Of a DNA stretch of 54,782 bases, positions 24,345-33,300 are shown in pieces. The notes beneath the pieces were generated by a model. The model was not told where the DNA came from. It saw only the letters and a list, made by a program, of their open reading frames with translations, and did no database searches. The stretch lies in contig JADFNB010000021.1 in assembly GCA_022563595.1 (NCBI GenBank), positions 1 through 54,782 on the forward strand, read 5' to 3'. How positions within the stretch are numbered: position 1 is the first letter of the stretch; every line of letters starts with the position of its first letter. Origin of the DNA: Gemmatimonadota bacterium (GTDB lineage: Bacteria > Gemmatimonadota > Gemmatimonadetes > Gemmatimonadales > GWC2-71-9). The position numbers and the translations under genes were made by a program.

Positions 24345-27300
24345 ATGTACGTAGAACTCCATTGCCACTCCGCATATTCGTTCCTGGACGGTACCTCACA
24401 ACCGGACGCCCTCGTCTTGCAGGCCAGAGCCCTGGGGTATCCCGCGCTCGCGCTCACCGATCACAATGGGCTCTACGGTTCCATGGCATTCGCGCAGGCC
24501 GCGAAACAGATGGAACTCCAGGCGATCACCGGCGCGGAGGTCACGCTACTCGACGGATCCCATGTCACGCTCCTCACGGAGACACCCGGGGGATACGCCA
24601 CGCTCTGCCGCCTGATCACCGAAGCGCACCTGCGTCGCGAGGACCGCCGCGATCCCCGCCTGGATCTCGCGTCGCTCGAGGCGCGACACGAAGGGCTCAT
24701 CATCCTGTCCGGTTGTCGGACGGGACTGATCCCCACCGTGCTCGCGCGCGAAGGCTACACCGCCGCCCGCCGACTTGCCGCACGCTGTCGTGCGGTGTTC
24801 GGGCGCGAGCGGTTTTTCATCGAGTTGCAGCGCAACAGCGTACGCGGTGACCGCGACCTCACGCGCGCGCTCGGTGACATCGCCGACGCGGAGGGGCTCG
24901 ATGTAGTCGCGACCGGTGACGTGCACTATCACCGGCGGGAACGGCATCGGCTGCATGACGTACTCACCGCCTTACGGCACCGGCGCACGCTCGACGGCTC
25001 GCACGACGTGCGCCGGGCGAACAGCGAGTTCTATCTCCGCCCGCCCCACGAGATGGTGCGGATCTTCGCGGATCGTCCGGACGCGGTCGCCCATACGCTC
25101 ACGATCGCTGAACGCTGTGCGTCGTTCGACCTCACGCGCGACCTGGGGTATTCGTTTCCCGATTTCCGCGGTTCCAACAAATTGACGGCGCCCCGTGCCC
25201 TCGCCGAGTTATGTCGCGGACGGATGGACGAGTTCTACCCTGTTTCGTCCCCTCTCCGGGAGGAGGCGACGCGTAGGCTCGAGGAAGAGCTACGGCTCGT
25301 CGACCATCACGGCCTGTCCGGGTTCTTCCTCGTCTATCACGACATCTTCGAGCTGGCGCGCGAGGTGGCCGCGGACGTTCGTCGCGGGAGCCGCCGCGCC
25401 ACGGGCAGCCTGCTCCCCGGCCGGGGGCGGGGCTCCTCTGTCTCGTCGATCATCTGTTACTTCCTCGGCCTCTCGCACATCGACCCGATCGAGAGCCGGT
25501 TGTTCATCGGTCGGTTTCTGAACGAAGAGCTTGCGTCGGTCCCGGACATCGACCTCGATTTCCCGCGCGAGATCCGAGCGGAGCTGATCCGCCGCGTCTA
25601 TACGCGTTACGGGCACGAGCACGTCGGGCTGGTCTGCACGTTCCCCACCTATCGTCTGCGTTCGGCGGTGCGGGAGATTGGGAAGGCGCTCGATCTCCCC
25701 CTTGGCGAGATCGAGCAGATCGCCAAGCTCGCGTCGTCGTTCAGCTCGGCTGCCGGGATCCGCGAGGAGATGCGACGGCTCCCCGGACTCGAGGGGAAGA
25801 TCGATGCTCCGCTGTGGCGCGACCTGTGTGATCTCGCCGAGGACATAGCCGGTCTGCCACGCCACATCTCACAGCACCCGGGTGGCATGATCATCTCGAG
25901 CCGGCCGCTGGTGGAGATCGTACCGCTGGAACGCTCGGCCATGCCCGACCGGGTGCTGTGTCAGTGGGACAAGGATTCGTGCGATGACGCGCGGTTCGTC
26001 AAGATCGATTTCCTGGCACTCGGGATGCTCTCGCTGGTGGAGGAATGCGTCGAGCTGGTGGCAAAGAAAGAGGGCAGCCCGCCCGATCTGAGCCGCATCG
26101 ATTTCGACGATAGCGACATCTACGACAGGATCTGCAAGGGCGACACGGTCGGCCTCTTCCAGATCGAGAGCCGCGCGCAGATCCAGATGATCCGGCGTGT
26201 CCGGCCGCGGAATCTCGCCGATCTCGCGGTGCAGGTCGCCATCGTCCGTCCCGGCCCGATCGTCGGCGGCGCGGTCAATCCATACGTGCGCCGGCGCGAG
26301 GCCCAACGGCGCGCGCTGGAGGCGGGCCGACACTACGACCCGCCGGTCGACCACCCGCTCCTCAAGGAACCGCTCGCCGAGACGCTCGGCGTCATCATCT
26401 TCCAGGATCAGGTGCTCCAGGTCTGTCAAACGCTCGCGGGTTTCAGCGCCGGCCAGGCCGAAGCGTTGCGACGTGCGATGAGCCGGCGCCGGTCGCGCGA
26501 GTTGCTCGAGGGGTTCTGGGAGGAGTTCCGCTACGGCGCCGCCGCCAAGGGCGTATCCGAAGAGGTCGCGCAGCGCGTATTCAAGCAGGTGGTTGCTTTC
26601 TCCGCGTTTGGATTCCCGAAATCGCACGCGGCGGCGTTCGGGCTCCTCGCCTACCAGTCGGCCTGGCTCTTCCACTACCACCCGGTGGAGTACTACACGG
26701 CGCTCTTCAACAATCAACCGATGGGGTTCTACTCGATCGACGCGCTGGGCCGCGACGCGGCGCGTCACGGCATCGGGATCCGGCTGCCCGATGTGAACGC
26801 CAGCGACGTTTGGTGTACCGTGGAGTCCTGTGATGTGCGCGTGGGACTCGGCTTCATTCGTGAGTGGAACGAGGACCGCGCCCGGGCGGTGGTCGAGGAG
26901 CGCGAGCGAAACGGTTCCTACCTCAGCCTGGGCGATTTCGTACGCCGCGCACCGCCCGACCTCTCTCGCAACGCCATCGAGTATCTCGTCTGGGTCGGCG
27001 GGTGCGACGCGTTCGGGCTCACCCGCCGGGAGCTGCTCTGGCAGGTCGGGCTCTGGCTCCCGCCCAAGCATGACCGTGATCCCAAACGCGTACGCCGCCA
27101 GCTCGAGTTGCCGCTCGAGCATCCGCACGAGCACCTACGATTCGGCCGTATCGACGCGCGTGAGAAGCTGCTCGCCGAGTACGCCACGTTGGGGTTCGCG
27201 GCGAGCGGCCACCCCCTCACCCTACTGGACGGCTCGCTCCCTCCGGGCATCACCCGCAGCGATCAACTCCCACTCCGCGAACACGGAGATCGGGTGGAGG

Positions 27301-27632
27301 TAATCGGGCTGGTCGTTGCGCGGCAGCGCCCGCAAACCGCCAAGGGATTCGTTTTCATCCTGATGGAAGACGAACGAGGCATGATCAACGCTATCGTGCA
27401 CCCCGACATCTACGAGCGTGACCGCGTGGCCATTCGCGGGGAGCCGTTTCTCCGGATCACCGGCAAGCTCGCGAAGGATGATGGGACATTGAACATCATC
27501 GCGCAGCAGGTACGCGCGCTGAAGGTGCCGAGGGCCACACCCGCCCCTGCTTCTAATCTCTCGAGTCAATCCCCGTACAGATTCCTCCAATCCGTCCGCC
27601 AGATCGCGCCCGGGTCGAAGGATTGGGGATAA
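24345..27632 (+). CDS. dnaE2: Error-prone DNA polymerase DnaE2
   Basis: C-family translesion polymerase of 1095 aa. The N-terminal PHP domain begins YVELHCHSAYSFLDG and has ALTDHNGLYG near residue 40. The palm-domain catalytic aspartates are in PDIDLD (D401, D403, D405). FPKSHAAAFGLLAYQSAWL near residue 762 and the GSYLSLGDF thumb region follow. The C-terminal OB domain (VEVIGLVVARQRPQTAKGFVFILMEDE) ends the protein, which lacks the extended tau/beta-binding tail of replicative DnaE1. It is the last gene of the imuB-DUF6504-dnaE2 cassette and is probably induced by DNA damage. Confidence 0.95.
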   Translation: MYVELHCHSAYSFLDGTSQPDALVLQARALGYPALALTDHNGLYGSMAFAQAAKQMELQAITGAEVTLLDGSHVTLLTETPGGYATLCRLITEAHLRREDRRDPRLDLASLEARHEGLIILSGCRTGLIPTVLAREGYTAARRLAARCRAVFGRERFFIELQRNSVRGDRDLTRALGDIADAEGLDVVATGDVHYHRRERHRLHDVLTALRHRRTLDGSHDVRRANSEFYLRPPHEMVRIFADRPDAVAHTLTIAERCASFDLTRDLGYSFPDFRGSNKLTAPRALAELCRGRMDEFYPVSSPLREEATRRLEEELRLVDHHGLSGFFLVYHDIFELAREVAADVRRGSRRATGSLLPGRGRGSSVSSIICYFLGLSHIDPIESRLFIGRFLNEELASVPDIDLDFPREIRAELIRRVYTRYGHEHVGLVCTFPTYRLRSAVREIGKALDLPLGEIEQIAKLASSFSSAAGIREEMRRLPGLEGKIDAPLWRDLCDLAEDIAGLPRHISQHPGGMIISSRPLVEIVPLERSAMPDRVLCQWDKDSCDDARFVKIDFLALGMLSLVEECVELVAKKEGSPPDLSRIDFDDSDIYDRICKGDTVGLFQIESRAQIQMIRRVRPRNLADLAVQVAIVRPGPIVGGAVNPYVRRREAQRRALEAGRHYDPPVDHPLLKEPLAETLGVIIFQDQVLQVCQTLAGFSAGQAEALRRAMSRRRSRELLEGFWEEFRYGAAAKGVSEEVAQRVFKQVVAFSAFGFPKSHAAAFGLLAYQSAWLFHYHPVEYYTALFNNQPMGFYSIDALGRDAARHGIGIRLPDVNASDVWCTVESCDVRVGLGFIREWNEDRARAVVEERERNGSYLSLGDFVRRAPPDLSRNAIEYLVWVGGCDAFGLTRRELLWQVGLWLPPKHDRDPKRVRRQLELPLEHPHEHLRFGRIDAREKLLAEYATLGFAASGHPLTLLDGSLPPGITRSDQLPLREHGDRVEVIGLVVARQRPQTAKGFVFILMEDERGMINAIVHPDIYERDRVAIRGEPFLRITGKLAKDDGTLNIIAQQVRALKVPRATPAPASNLSSQSPYRFLQSVRQIAPGSKDWG

Positions 27633-27745
27633 TCCTCTTGGGAAGCCCTCTCTGCCTCCATCTCGTCTCCGGCCGGCTGGTGCAGCTTCGCCGTCAAAGA
27701 TCTCATCACGTTTGATGACCCCCCTTGAGGCCTCTGGAGATTATA

Positions 27746-27759
27746 GCCATACTTATGGC
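27746..27759. promoter_or_regulatory. Palindrome upstream of the Phd-MazF pair
   Basis: GCCATA-CT-TATGGC, a perfect 6+6 palindrome within a wider TTA...TAA symmetric context, lies 25 bp before the antitoxin ATG in an AT-rich patch. It is the likely autoregulatory operator bound by the Phd-family antitoxin. Confidence 0.55.
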
Positions 27760-27784
27760 CTAACTAATTCGCGGAGATCGATCG

Positions 27785-28012
27785 ATGCCGTTCGCCAGTA
27801 TCGCCGAAGTCAAGAACCGGCTGTCCGAGTACCTGGCCACGGCGCGGAAAACCAAGAAACCGATTGTCGTCACGCGCTATGGGAAACCGTGCGCATTAAT
27901 CACCGCCATCGACGAACAGGAGGCGGAAGACCTGCTGTGGAGCGGATTGGCGCAGCGGCAACTACATGATGTCTGGGAAGGCGATGACGATGCGCTCTAC
28001 GAGTACCTATAG
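27785..28012 (+). CDS. Type II antitoxin, Phd/YefM family
   Basis: A 75-aa antitoxin. The N-terminal DNA-binding fold begins SIAEVKNRLSEYLATA and continues with KKPIVVTRYGKPCALITAID, the standard Phd/YefM pattern. The acidic C-terminus (EDLLWSGLAQRQLHDVWEGDDDALYEYL) should wrap the toxin. It overlaps the MazF-type gene, as usual in such modules. Phd-family antitoxins more often pair with Doc, RelE or PIN toxins, so pairing with MazF/PemK is less usual. It is probably autoregulated via the palindrome at 27746-27759. Confidence 0.88.
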   Translation: MPFASIAEVKNRLSEYLATARKTKKPIVVTRYGKPCALITAIDEQEAEDLLWSGLAQRQLHDVWEGDDDALYEYL

Positions 28013-28349
28013 CGTGGGGCACGTCGTGGTCGTCGAAGTCCCTTTCTCCGACGGGTCCGGATTCAAACGGCGGCCGGCGCTGGTCGTGAGCACCGAGAGG
28101 TTTCACCGCCGTCTTCCGGACGTCATCGTGTGTCCCGTCACCAGCCAGCCGCGCTCGTTCAAGAACCCGGGTACCGGCGACCGTCCCCTCAGGAGCTGGC
28201 GTTCCGCGGGACTGCGTTTCCCGAGCACGGCGCGCGTTGCCAAGATCCTCGCGGTCGACAAGCAGCTCATCGGCCGGGTGTTGGGAACCGTCACCGGCCG
28301 GGATTTGGCACGGGTCCAGCGTGGTCTCCGCACAGCTTTCGGTCTGTGA
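27990..28349 (+). CDS. Type II toxin, MazF/PemK-like endoribonuclease
   Basis: A 119-aa MazF-fold protein that would cleave RNA. It shows the GHVVVVEVPFSDGSGFKRRPALVVST strand-loop of the family with the catalytic Arg in KRRPAL, and VIVCPVTSQ near residue 48. The C-terminal region has DKQLIGRVLGTVTGRD. ATG at 27990 is favoured because GGGAAG lies 9 nt upstream; ATG at 27966 and 27984 are in frame too. It overlaps the antitoxin gene by about 23 bp. Confidence 0.85.
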   Translation: MRSTSTYSVGHVVVVEVPFSDGSGFKRRPALVVSTERFHRRLPDVIVCPVTSQPRSFKNPGTGDRPLRSWRSAGLRFPSTARVAKILAVDKQLIGRVLGTVTGRDLARVQRGLRTAFGL

Positions 28350-28688
28350 CGGCGCCAGAGAAGCGGCTCGGTCTACCATGCTCTGTAACACGCCGCTGGC
28401 TTGACCATCGCCGTGCCCGGGTACACCGCTCGTCTTCAGGGCGGAGTACGTGGCAACCGGAACAGAAGTAGCGGCACTTGCACGAGAAGGCGCCGAGCGG
28501 AGAACGCATCGGCTGTGAAGTCCTCCGGCATCTCGCAACGCGAGCGACGATCGAGCGCTCGACACCACTCCCGCAACGCAGATCCGAGCGCAATAGAGGA
28601 GCGGACGCTGGCTGCAACACTCTACGCCGTCAGCGCGGGACCGGAGTGCGTGTTGACATCCTGCCCCATAGAAGAAGGAATCGAATGC
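28350..28688. other. Intergenic stretch, no gene seen
   Basis: A 339-bp gap between the MazF-like gene and the end of ispH (convergent). Six-frame reading gives only short frames with no family resemblance and no ribosome binding sites. No strong terminator hairpin or repeat was noticed. Confidence 0.4.
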
Positions 28689-29888
28689 CTAGACCGGCAC
28701 GGCGAGCCCTTTGGATTCCAGAATGCGCTCGATGGCTTCGCCGATCTTGTTGTTCGGCGTCGATGCACCGGCCGTTATGCCGATGCGTCTGACGTCCTCG
28801 AGCCAATCCTCTCTAACCACTTCCTCAATGGTGTCGACGGGCTTGTGGCGAATCCTGCCCGATGCCGGATCGATGCAGGTTGCGTCGCCGATGTGGTAGG
28901 TAGTGACCTTCCGCGAGCAGATCTGCGCCAGGTTATTGGTGTTGCTCGAGTTGTATCCGCCGATGACGATCATCACGTCGAGCGACTCGTCTATCAATTC
29001 GATCACGGCGTCCTGCCGTTCCTGCGTTGCCGAGCAGATCGTATCGAAACTCCGGAAGTGCGAGTCGAGCTGCCGCTCGCCGTAACGCTGTGCGAGTGAT
29101 TCCCCGATCCGTTTCGCGATGGCGAGAGATTCGTTGGCCAACATCGTCGTCTGATTGGCCACGCCAATCCGCTCGAGGTCGCGCGTAAAGTCGAATCCTT
29201 GCGATACCTTGTGACGGAAAGTCGTCTCCATCTCGGCGAGGTTGTCAGCCTTTTCGATGAACCGGCGGAGTGTCGAGGTTTCCTCCATGTTGCGCACGAT
29301 GAGGTATTTCCCACCGTCGTATCGTAAGGCCTGGCTCACGGTCGCCTTGGTCTCTTCGTGGTAATCCTTGCCGTGCACCACCGCCGTGAACCCGTCCTTT
29401 GCGTAGCGGGCGACCCTCTTCCAGACATTGAGCACGGACCCGCACGTCGTGTCGACCACGACGCAGCCGATGGCACGGAGTCGGTTGAAGTCCTCGACGC
29501 TGACGCCGAACGCCGGCATCAGCACGACGTCATCAGCCGTAATCCCCGAGAAATCGAATTCCCCTTCCGGATCGTAGCCGAGCACCGCGATGCCCATGCT
29601 CTCCAGCTTGGCGTTCACGTGAGGATTGTGGATGATCTCGCCGACCAGGAAGATGCGCTTGTCGGGGAACTTGGTGCGCGTCTCGTATGCGTACTCGACC
29701 GCCCGGTCGACCCCGTAACAGAAGCCGAATTCCTTGGCGAGGCTGATCGTGATATCGCCAACGGACATCGTATGGCCCTGCTCGCGGATCGTGCCGACTA
29801 GCTGGCTATGATAGTCGGCCCTGAGGTCGTCCTCGATGTCGCGCTTGAGGCCGAAGCCCTTGCGGAAGTAGGTCATCTCCATAGTCAT
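28689..29888 (-). CDS. ispH: 4-hydroxy-3-methylbut-2-enyl diphosphate reductase (IspH)
   Basis: Last enzyme of the MEP isoprenoid pathway, reducing HMBPP to IPP and DMAPP with a 4Fe-4S cluster. The cluster cysteines are in GFCYGVDRAVEYA (near residue 50), VDTTCGSV (near 140) and TICSATQERQ (near 270). The protein is 399 aa with an N-terminal extension of about 40 residues (YFRKGFGLKRDIEDDL), the long form known from plants and cyanobacteria rather than the ~310-aa E. coli form. ATG at 29886-29888 is used; the frame is open further up to 30032 but runs into the lipoprotein gene. It follows the lipoprotein gene by 40 bp. Confidence 0.95.
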   Translation of the reverse strand: MTMEMTYFRKGFGLKRDIEDDLRADYHSQLVGTIREQGHTMSVGDITISLAKEFGFCYGVDRAVEYAYETRTKFPDKRIFLVGEIIHNPHVNAKLESMGIAVLGYDPEGEFDFSGITADDVVLMPAFGVSVEDFNRLRAIGCVVVDTTCGSVLNVWKRVARYAKDGFTAVVHGKDYHEETKATVSQALRYDGGKYLIVRNMEETSTLRRFIEKADNLAEMETTFRHKVSQGFDFTRDLERIGVANQTTMLANESLAIAKRIGESLAQRYGERQLDSHFRSFDTICSATQERQDAVIELIDESLDVMIVIGGYNSSNTNNLAQICSRKVTTYHIGDATCIDPASGRIRHKPVDTIEEVVREDWLEDVRRIGITAGASTPNNKIGEAIERILESKGLAVPV

Positions 29889-29928
29889 GGAATCTAGTCG
29901 CTCCAGCGGTTGTTGACCAACGAGCTGG

Positions 29929-30570
29929 TCAGCCCTCCCCCTCCCCTTCCCCCTCGTCCAACGAGTCCAGTACTTCCCTCCGCTCGCACAACTCCTCGGG
30001 AAGGCGCTCGATATCGACCGCGTGGAACACACCGGCCACTCGCGCTCCCTCGTGGGAGACGACGTGCCGGATGGTGGCCGTGAACCGGCCGCTCACATGG
30101 GACGCGAACCCGTAGATCTCGACCACGCCATCTGCGCCTTGATACGCCGTCGGCGCGTCATCGAAGAACTGGAACCCGAGCCGCGCCGCCGGCGGGTCCG
30201 GTGGGCCGGCATCTCCCGCCGGCGCGACCGGATACTCGCCCCTGAGGTCGTCGGAACGGGGGAGCTCCAACAGGATCGACGCACCGCTGCGCTCCGCCTC
30301 AGCAAGCACGAGCAGCACCGGCGGGTCCGTGCAGCGGCCCGCACGCGCCCGCCAGGCCATTGCGAAATCGGCTGCGCCGACCGCGCGAGCCACCAGATGG
30401 CCACGCCGAGGCTCGGGATAGTCGGGCATCTCGGGAAGCGCGCTGTCTGGCACTGCTGCGGTATCGCTCAGCGCCACCTGGCCTTCATCGGCGCCGCCGC
30501 CGCCGGCGCCACATGCCAGCCCAAACCACAGGGCTAGTGACACTCCCGCCGCTCGTGTCCGCGGCTTCAC
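29929..30570 (-). CDS. Predicted lipoprotein, unknown function
   Basis: A 213-aa protein with a signal peptide and lipobox (LACG, Cys at residue 20), then a Gly-rich linker. The body (residues 45-200) has no family I recognise; LGFQFFDDAPTAYQGADGVVEIYGFASHVSGRFTATIRHV reads like a beta-rich domain. The C-terminus ends in repeated Glu-Gly encoded by a G-rich tract of the GAGGGG type. Its GTG start overlaps the thioesterase stop by 4 bp, so it is translationally coupled to that gene. Confidence 0.65.
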   Translation of the reverse strand: MKPRTRAAGVSLALWFGLACGAGGGGADEGQVALSDTAAVPDSALPEMPDYPEPRRGHLVARAVGAADFAMAWRARAGRCTDPPVLLVLAEAERSGASILLELPRSDDLRGEYPVAPAGDAGPPDPPAARLGFQFFDDAPTAYQGADGVVEIYGFASHVSGRFTATIRHVVSHEGARVAGVFHAVDIERLPEELCERREVLDSLDEGEGEGEG

Positions 30571-31037
30571 GTTGCCACTTCGGCGGCCACACCCAGGGCG
30601 GTCCGGGCTTCACGCTCGGTACAGCTGAACCGTTCGAGGCTGGCCCTCAGCTCCTGCGGCAGCGGACGAGGGCGCAGAGAATGGCGGTCGGTGCATACGA
30701 GCACCTCGTGACCCGCGGCCGCGAGCCGGCCGGCGTCCAGGTGCAATACGTCGAAGTTGAGCGTGATCGAGCTGTTCCCGAACCGGCTTATATAGCTGGC
30801 CACCCGCAACACATCGTCGAGTCGCGCCGGATACTTGAAATCGCAGTCCAGGTGCGCCCGCGGCAGCCAGATATCGAACCGGTCGAACACCTCGCTGTAC
30901 GCATGTCCGGCTTCCCGAAACAGCTCGGTCTCGGCTATCTCGAAGAACCGCACGTAGGCGCCGTAGAAAATGATGCCCGCGTAGTCGACGTCCGACCAGC
31001 GGACGTACTCGTCGATGGTGAACGGTCCCCGCTCCAT
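30567..31037 (-). CDS. Acyl-CoA thioesterase, 4-hydroxybenzoyl-CoA thioesterase family
   Basis: Hot-dog fold thioesterase of 156 aa. The family active site is RWSDVDYAGIIFYGAYVRFFE near residue 13-33, with the catalytic Asp in WSDVDYAG. HLDCDFKYPARLDDVLRV near residue 62 and SITLNFDVL near residue 90 complete the fold. It would hydrolyse a short or aromatic acyl-CoA. It heads an operon with the lipoprotein and ispH genes on the minus strand; the neighbourhood gives no clear metabolic hint. Confidence 0.88.
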   Translation of the reverse strand: MERGPFTIDEYVRWSDVDYAGIIFYGAYVRFFEIAETELFREAGHAYSEVFDRFDIWLPRAHLDCDFKYPARLDDVLRVASYISRFGNSSITLNFDVLHLDAGRLAAAGHEVLVCTDRHSLRPRPLPQELRASLERFSCTEREARTALGVAAEVAT

Positions 31038-31089
31038 GAGTGCAACGTAGGCGGCCGCCTAGAGGGCCGCTACCGTGGCGCCGGACGGA

Positions 31090-33300
31090 TCATCGCGGCG
31101 CGCCGAACAGCAGGTCGAACCGAACGTCCCGGGACGGGTTCAGTCCCTTGGCCAAGTTGAATCGCATCCATCCCTTCAGGAAGGAGAGACCCACTCCGAC
31201 ACCGATCAGCGTGTCGTCAAAGTCGAACCGCTCGCGCGCGTCGAAGGTGTTGCCCGCATCCACGAATACGACCGGTGCCGCCAGCAGACGCCGCGAGACG
31301 GCCAGGTCGAGCTGTGCCGACCAGAATCCCCTGCCGACCAGCGCCCCATAGCCGTGCCCGCGAACGGTCTGCGGCCCGCCCACCCGGAACCGGAGCTGCG
31401 GGATAACGTCGCCGACCGTATGCCCCGTCTTGAGCGACACCGCGCCGGTCCGCCCCGCAACCGCGAAGCCAATGCGTGCGGTCGCCCACACGCGCCCGCC
31501 CGCCGCCTGCCCACCCGCCAGCGCCTCGATACCGGCCCGCAACCGCACTCCGCCGAACCGAGTTCGCGGCTCGATCCGGGCGCGCACGAAGTCACCTTCC
31601 AGCACCGGAGGATTGGGACCCAGCACCCCGCTCCCTCCCAGCGCATCGTTGAGCGAGGAGCCAGTGCGGGCGAGCATCGATCGGTGGCGCTCGAACGAGA
31701 CCGCGAACTCGGTGTCGTGGAACCGGCCGACGAACGGGTTGTACGACACACCCCCGCCCAATCCGAGGTAGTAGTCCGCATCGTCGTGGCCGGCGAAGAT
31801 CCCGTTCAGCGAGTTGCCCACGCTCTGCCCGGCGGTCCAAGGCTCTGCCTCCAGCACCGACCGAAACGCGGTGATCTCCAGCGCTCCGGCGGGACCCTCC
31901 CGGCGCCACAGCAGCGACCCCGTAAGGCGCCGGTCGGCGGTCCCGAACCGCGCGATTCCCCGCAGGGCCGTGAAGTCGGGCCCGGGCCGCAACTCGTATC
32001 CCAGCCCGACGGAGACACCTTGGACGCGGTTGAACCGCAGGATGTCCGCCAACTGGTCCCAGGCCAGCCCATACCGGCGGCGTCCGACCCACTCGCCCGG
32101 CAGATCCTCTGCCAGCGCCGCAAGCCTGGCCACCGTCTCGCGGATGCGCTCCGCGTCAGCCTCGCCGATGCCGAGTTGCAGCGAATCCCGCCACCTGTAC
32201 CCTGCGAGCGACTCTTCCGGCGGAATGGCGATCTCCCACCGCCCGCTTGCCCACAACCCGGCTCGGTGATAGCCGAACCGGTGACGCAGTTCGCTCCGGT
32301 CGAGACCTGCGGGACAGCGGGGCTCCTCATCGAAGCTCGTCTCTTCGGTGCTGTCACGGCAGGCGGTCTTGGCACGGGTGGACTCGCCGAGAACGTCCGC
32401 CGGCACGTGAAACACGAACTCTGGGGTGACGTTGATCTCGTAGTCACGGAAGGTCGTGACAAACCGTACCGGCAGCGCCCCCCGTATCAGGAAATCCACT
32501 TCGACGGTGAGGACGAGGAGCTGTCGGTATGGCATCCAGTAACGGTTCTCATGGAGCGAGTACTCCAGATCGGCCTGCACGGTGAGAACGCGCTGTACCC
32601 ACCGGTTGCCTTTCCGCGTGTCGGCACTGTCTTCGGCTGTCGCGTTGGGTCCCGGCACATCCCACAGGTACTCACCGAGGAACAGCACCATGAGGCGAAC
32701 CACATCCGCCGATTCGGCATCGATCCACATGTCACCCGCCACCATCGACGCACCCAGCTCCTTTGGTTCCACGCGAATCCCGATCGCGCGAACCGTGCGT
32801 CCCGGCAGCGAGAGAATGACGGAGTCTGAGATGGCGTACCGGTAATAGTGTTCCGCCCCGTCGGCGAGCGGGTGCAGCGCGGCGGTCTCCGGTAGGCCCA
32901 TCAGGTGGATCGAATCGCCGAGCGCACGCGGCACGAACCACGGCCGGTCATAGGCGATCTCGGCATGGATACCGGGGAACACCGATCGTTGCCGGACCCC
33001 CAGAATCTCGAGCTGGAGATCGTTGGGTCTACGCCAAGTCACGCGCGCCGCCGTCTCATGGGCAATCAGCGGGAGCAGCCGTGCGAAGCGACTGCGACCT
33101 ACCGACGCGTCGACACGTGTGGTGACGAGCGCGCGGTAGTCTCGGACGAGAGAGTCCTGTCGCTGGTGGCGCAGGCGGGCCAGCGCTACCAACTCCGCGG
33201 TGGCCGCGTCGGCGTAGGTGGTAGTGTCGCGCTGCTGGGCAATGGCGGAGGGCGCGATCGCCACCAGCAATAGGCCGGCCCGCACCGCCACACCTATCAT
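31090..33300 (-). CDS. Outer membrane protein with surface-antigen (D15/BamA-like) barrel
   Basis: A 736-aa protein with a signal peptide (residues 1-21, ending AIAQQ). The N-terminal 300 residues form a lipoprotein-carrier-like or unknown periplasmic domain. The C-terminal part (about 430-736) is a beta-barrel of the bacterial surface antigen type, with alternating strands, a GGPQTVRGHGYGALVGR segment (the L6-like loop RG motif) near residue 638 and a typical last strand ending DVRFDLLFGAPR. It probably inserts or exports substrates at the outer membrane. It is coupled to the PAS-Fis gene by an ATGA overlap. Confidence 0.8.
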   Translation of the reverse strand: MIGVAVRAGLLLVAIAPSAIAQQRDTTTYADAATAELVALARLRHQRQDSLVRDYRALVTTRVDASVGRSRFARLLPLIAHETAARVTWRRPNDLQLEILGVRQRSVFPGIHAEIAYDRPWFVPRALGDSIHLMGLPETAALHPLADGAEHYYRYAISDSVILSLPGRTVRAIGIRVEPKELGASMVAGDMWIDAESADVVRLMVLFLGEYLWDVPGPNATAEDSADTRKGNRWVQRVLTVQADLEYSLHENRYWMPYRQLLVLTVEVDFLIRGALPVRFVTTFRDYEINVTPEFVFHVPADVLGESTRAKTACRDSTEETSFDEEPRCPAGLDRSELRHRFGYHRAGLWASGRWEIAIPPEESLAGYRWRDSLQLGIGEADAERIRETVARLAALAEDLPGEWVGRRRYGLAWDQLADILRFNRVQGVSVGLGYELRPGPDFTALRGIARFGTADRRLTGSLLWRREGPAGALEITAFRSVLEAEPWTAGQSVGNSLNGIFAGHDDADYYLGLGGGVSYNPFVGRFHDTEFAVSFERHRSMLARTGSSLNDALGGSGVLGPNPPVLEGDFVRARIEPRTRFGGVRLRAGIEALAGGQAAGGRVWATARIGFAVAGRTGAVSLKTGHTVGDVIPQLRFRVGGPQTVRGHGYGALVGRGFWSAQLDLAVSRRLLAAPVVFVDAGNTFDARERFDFDDTLIGVGVGLSFLKGWMRFNLAKGLNPSRDVRFDLLFGAPR

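Noticed and set aside
25869-27134. 421-aa minus-strand frame inside dnaE2
   Set aside because: Antisense shadow of a clear dnaE2 coding region.
31075-32829. 584-aa plus-strand frame opposite the outer membrane protein
   Set aside because: No domain or signal is recognisable; the minus frame has a signal peptide and a barrel end.
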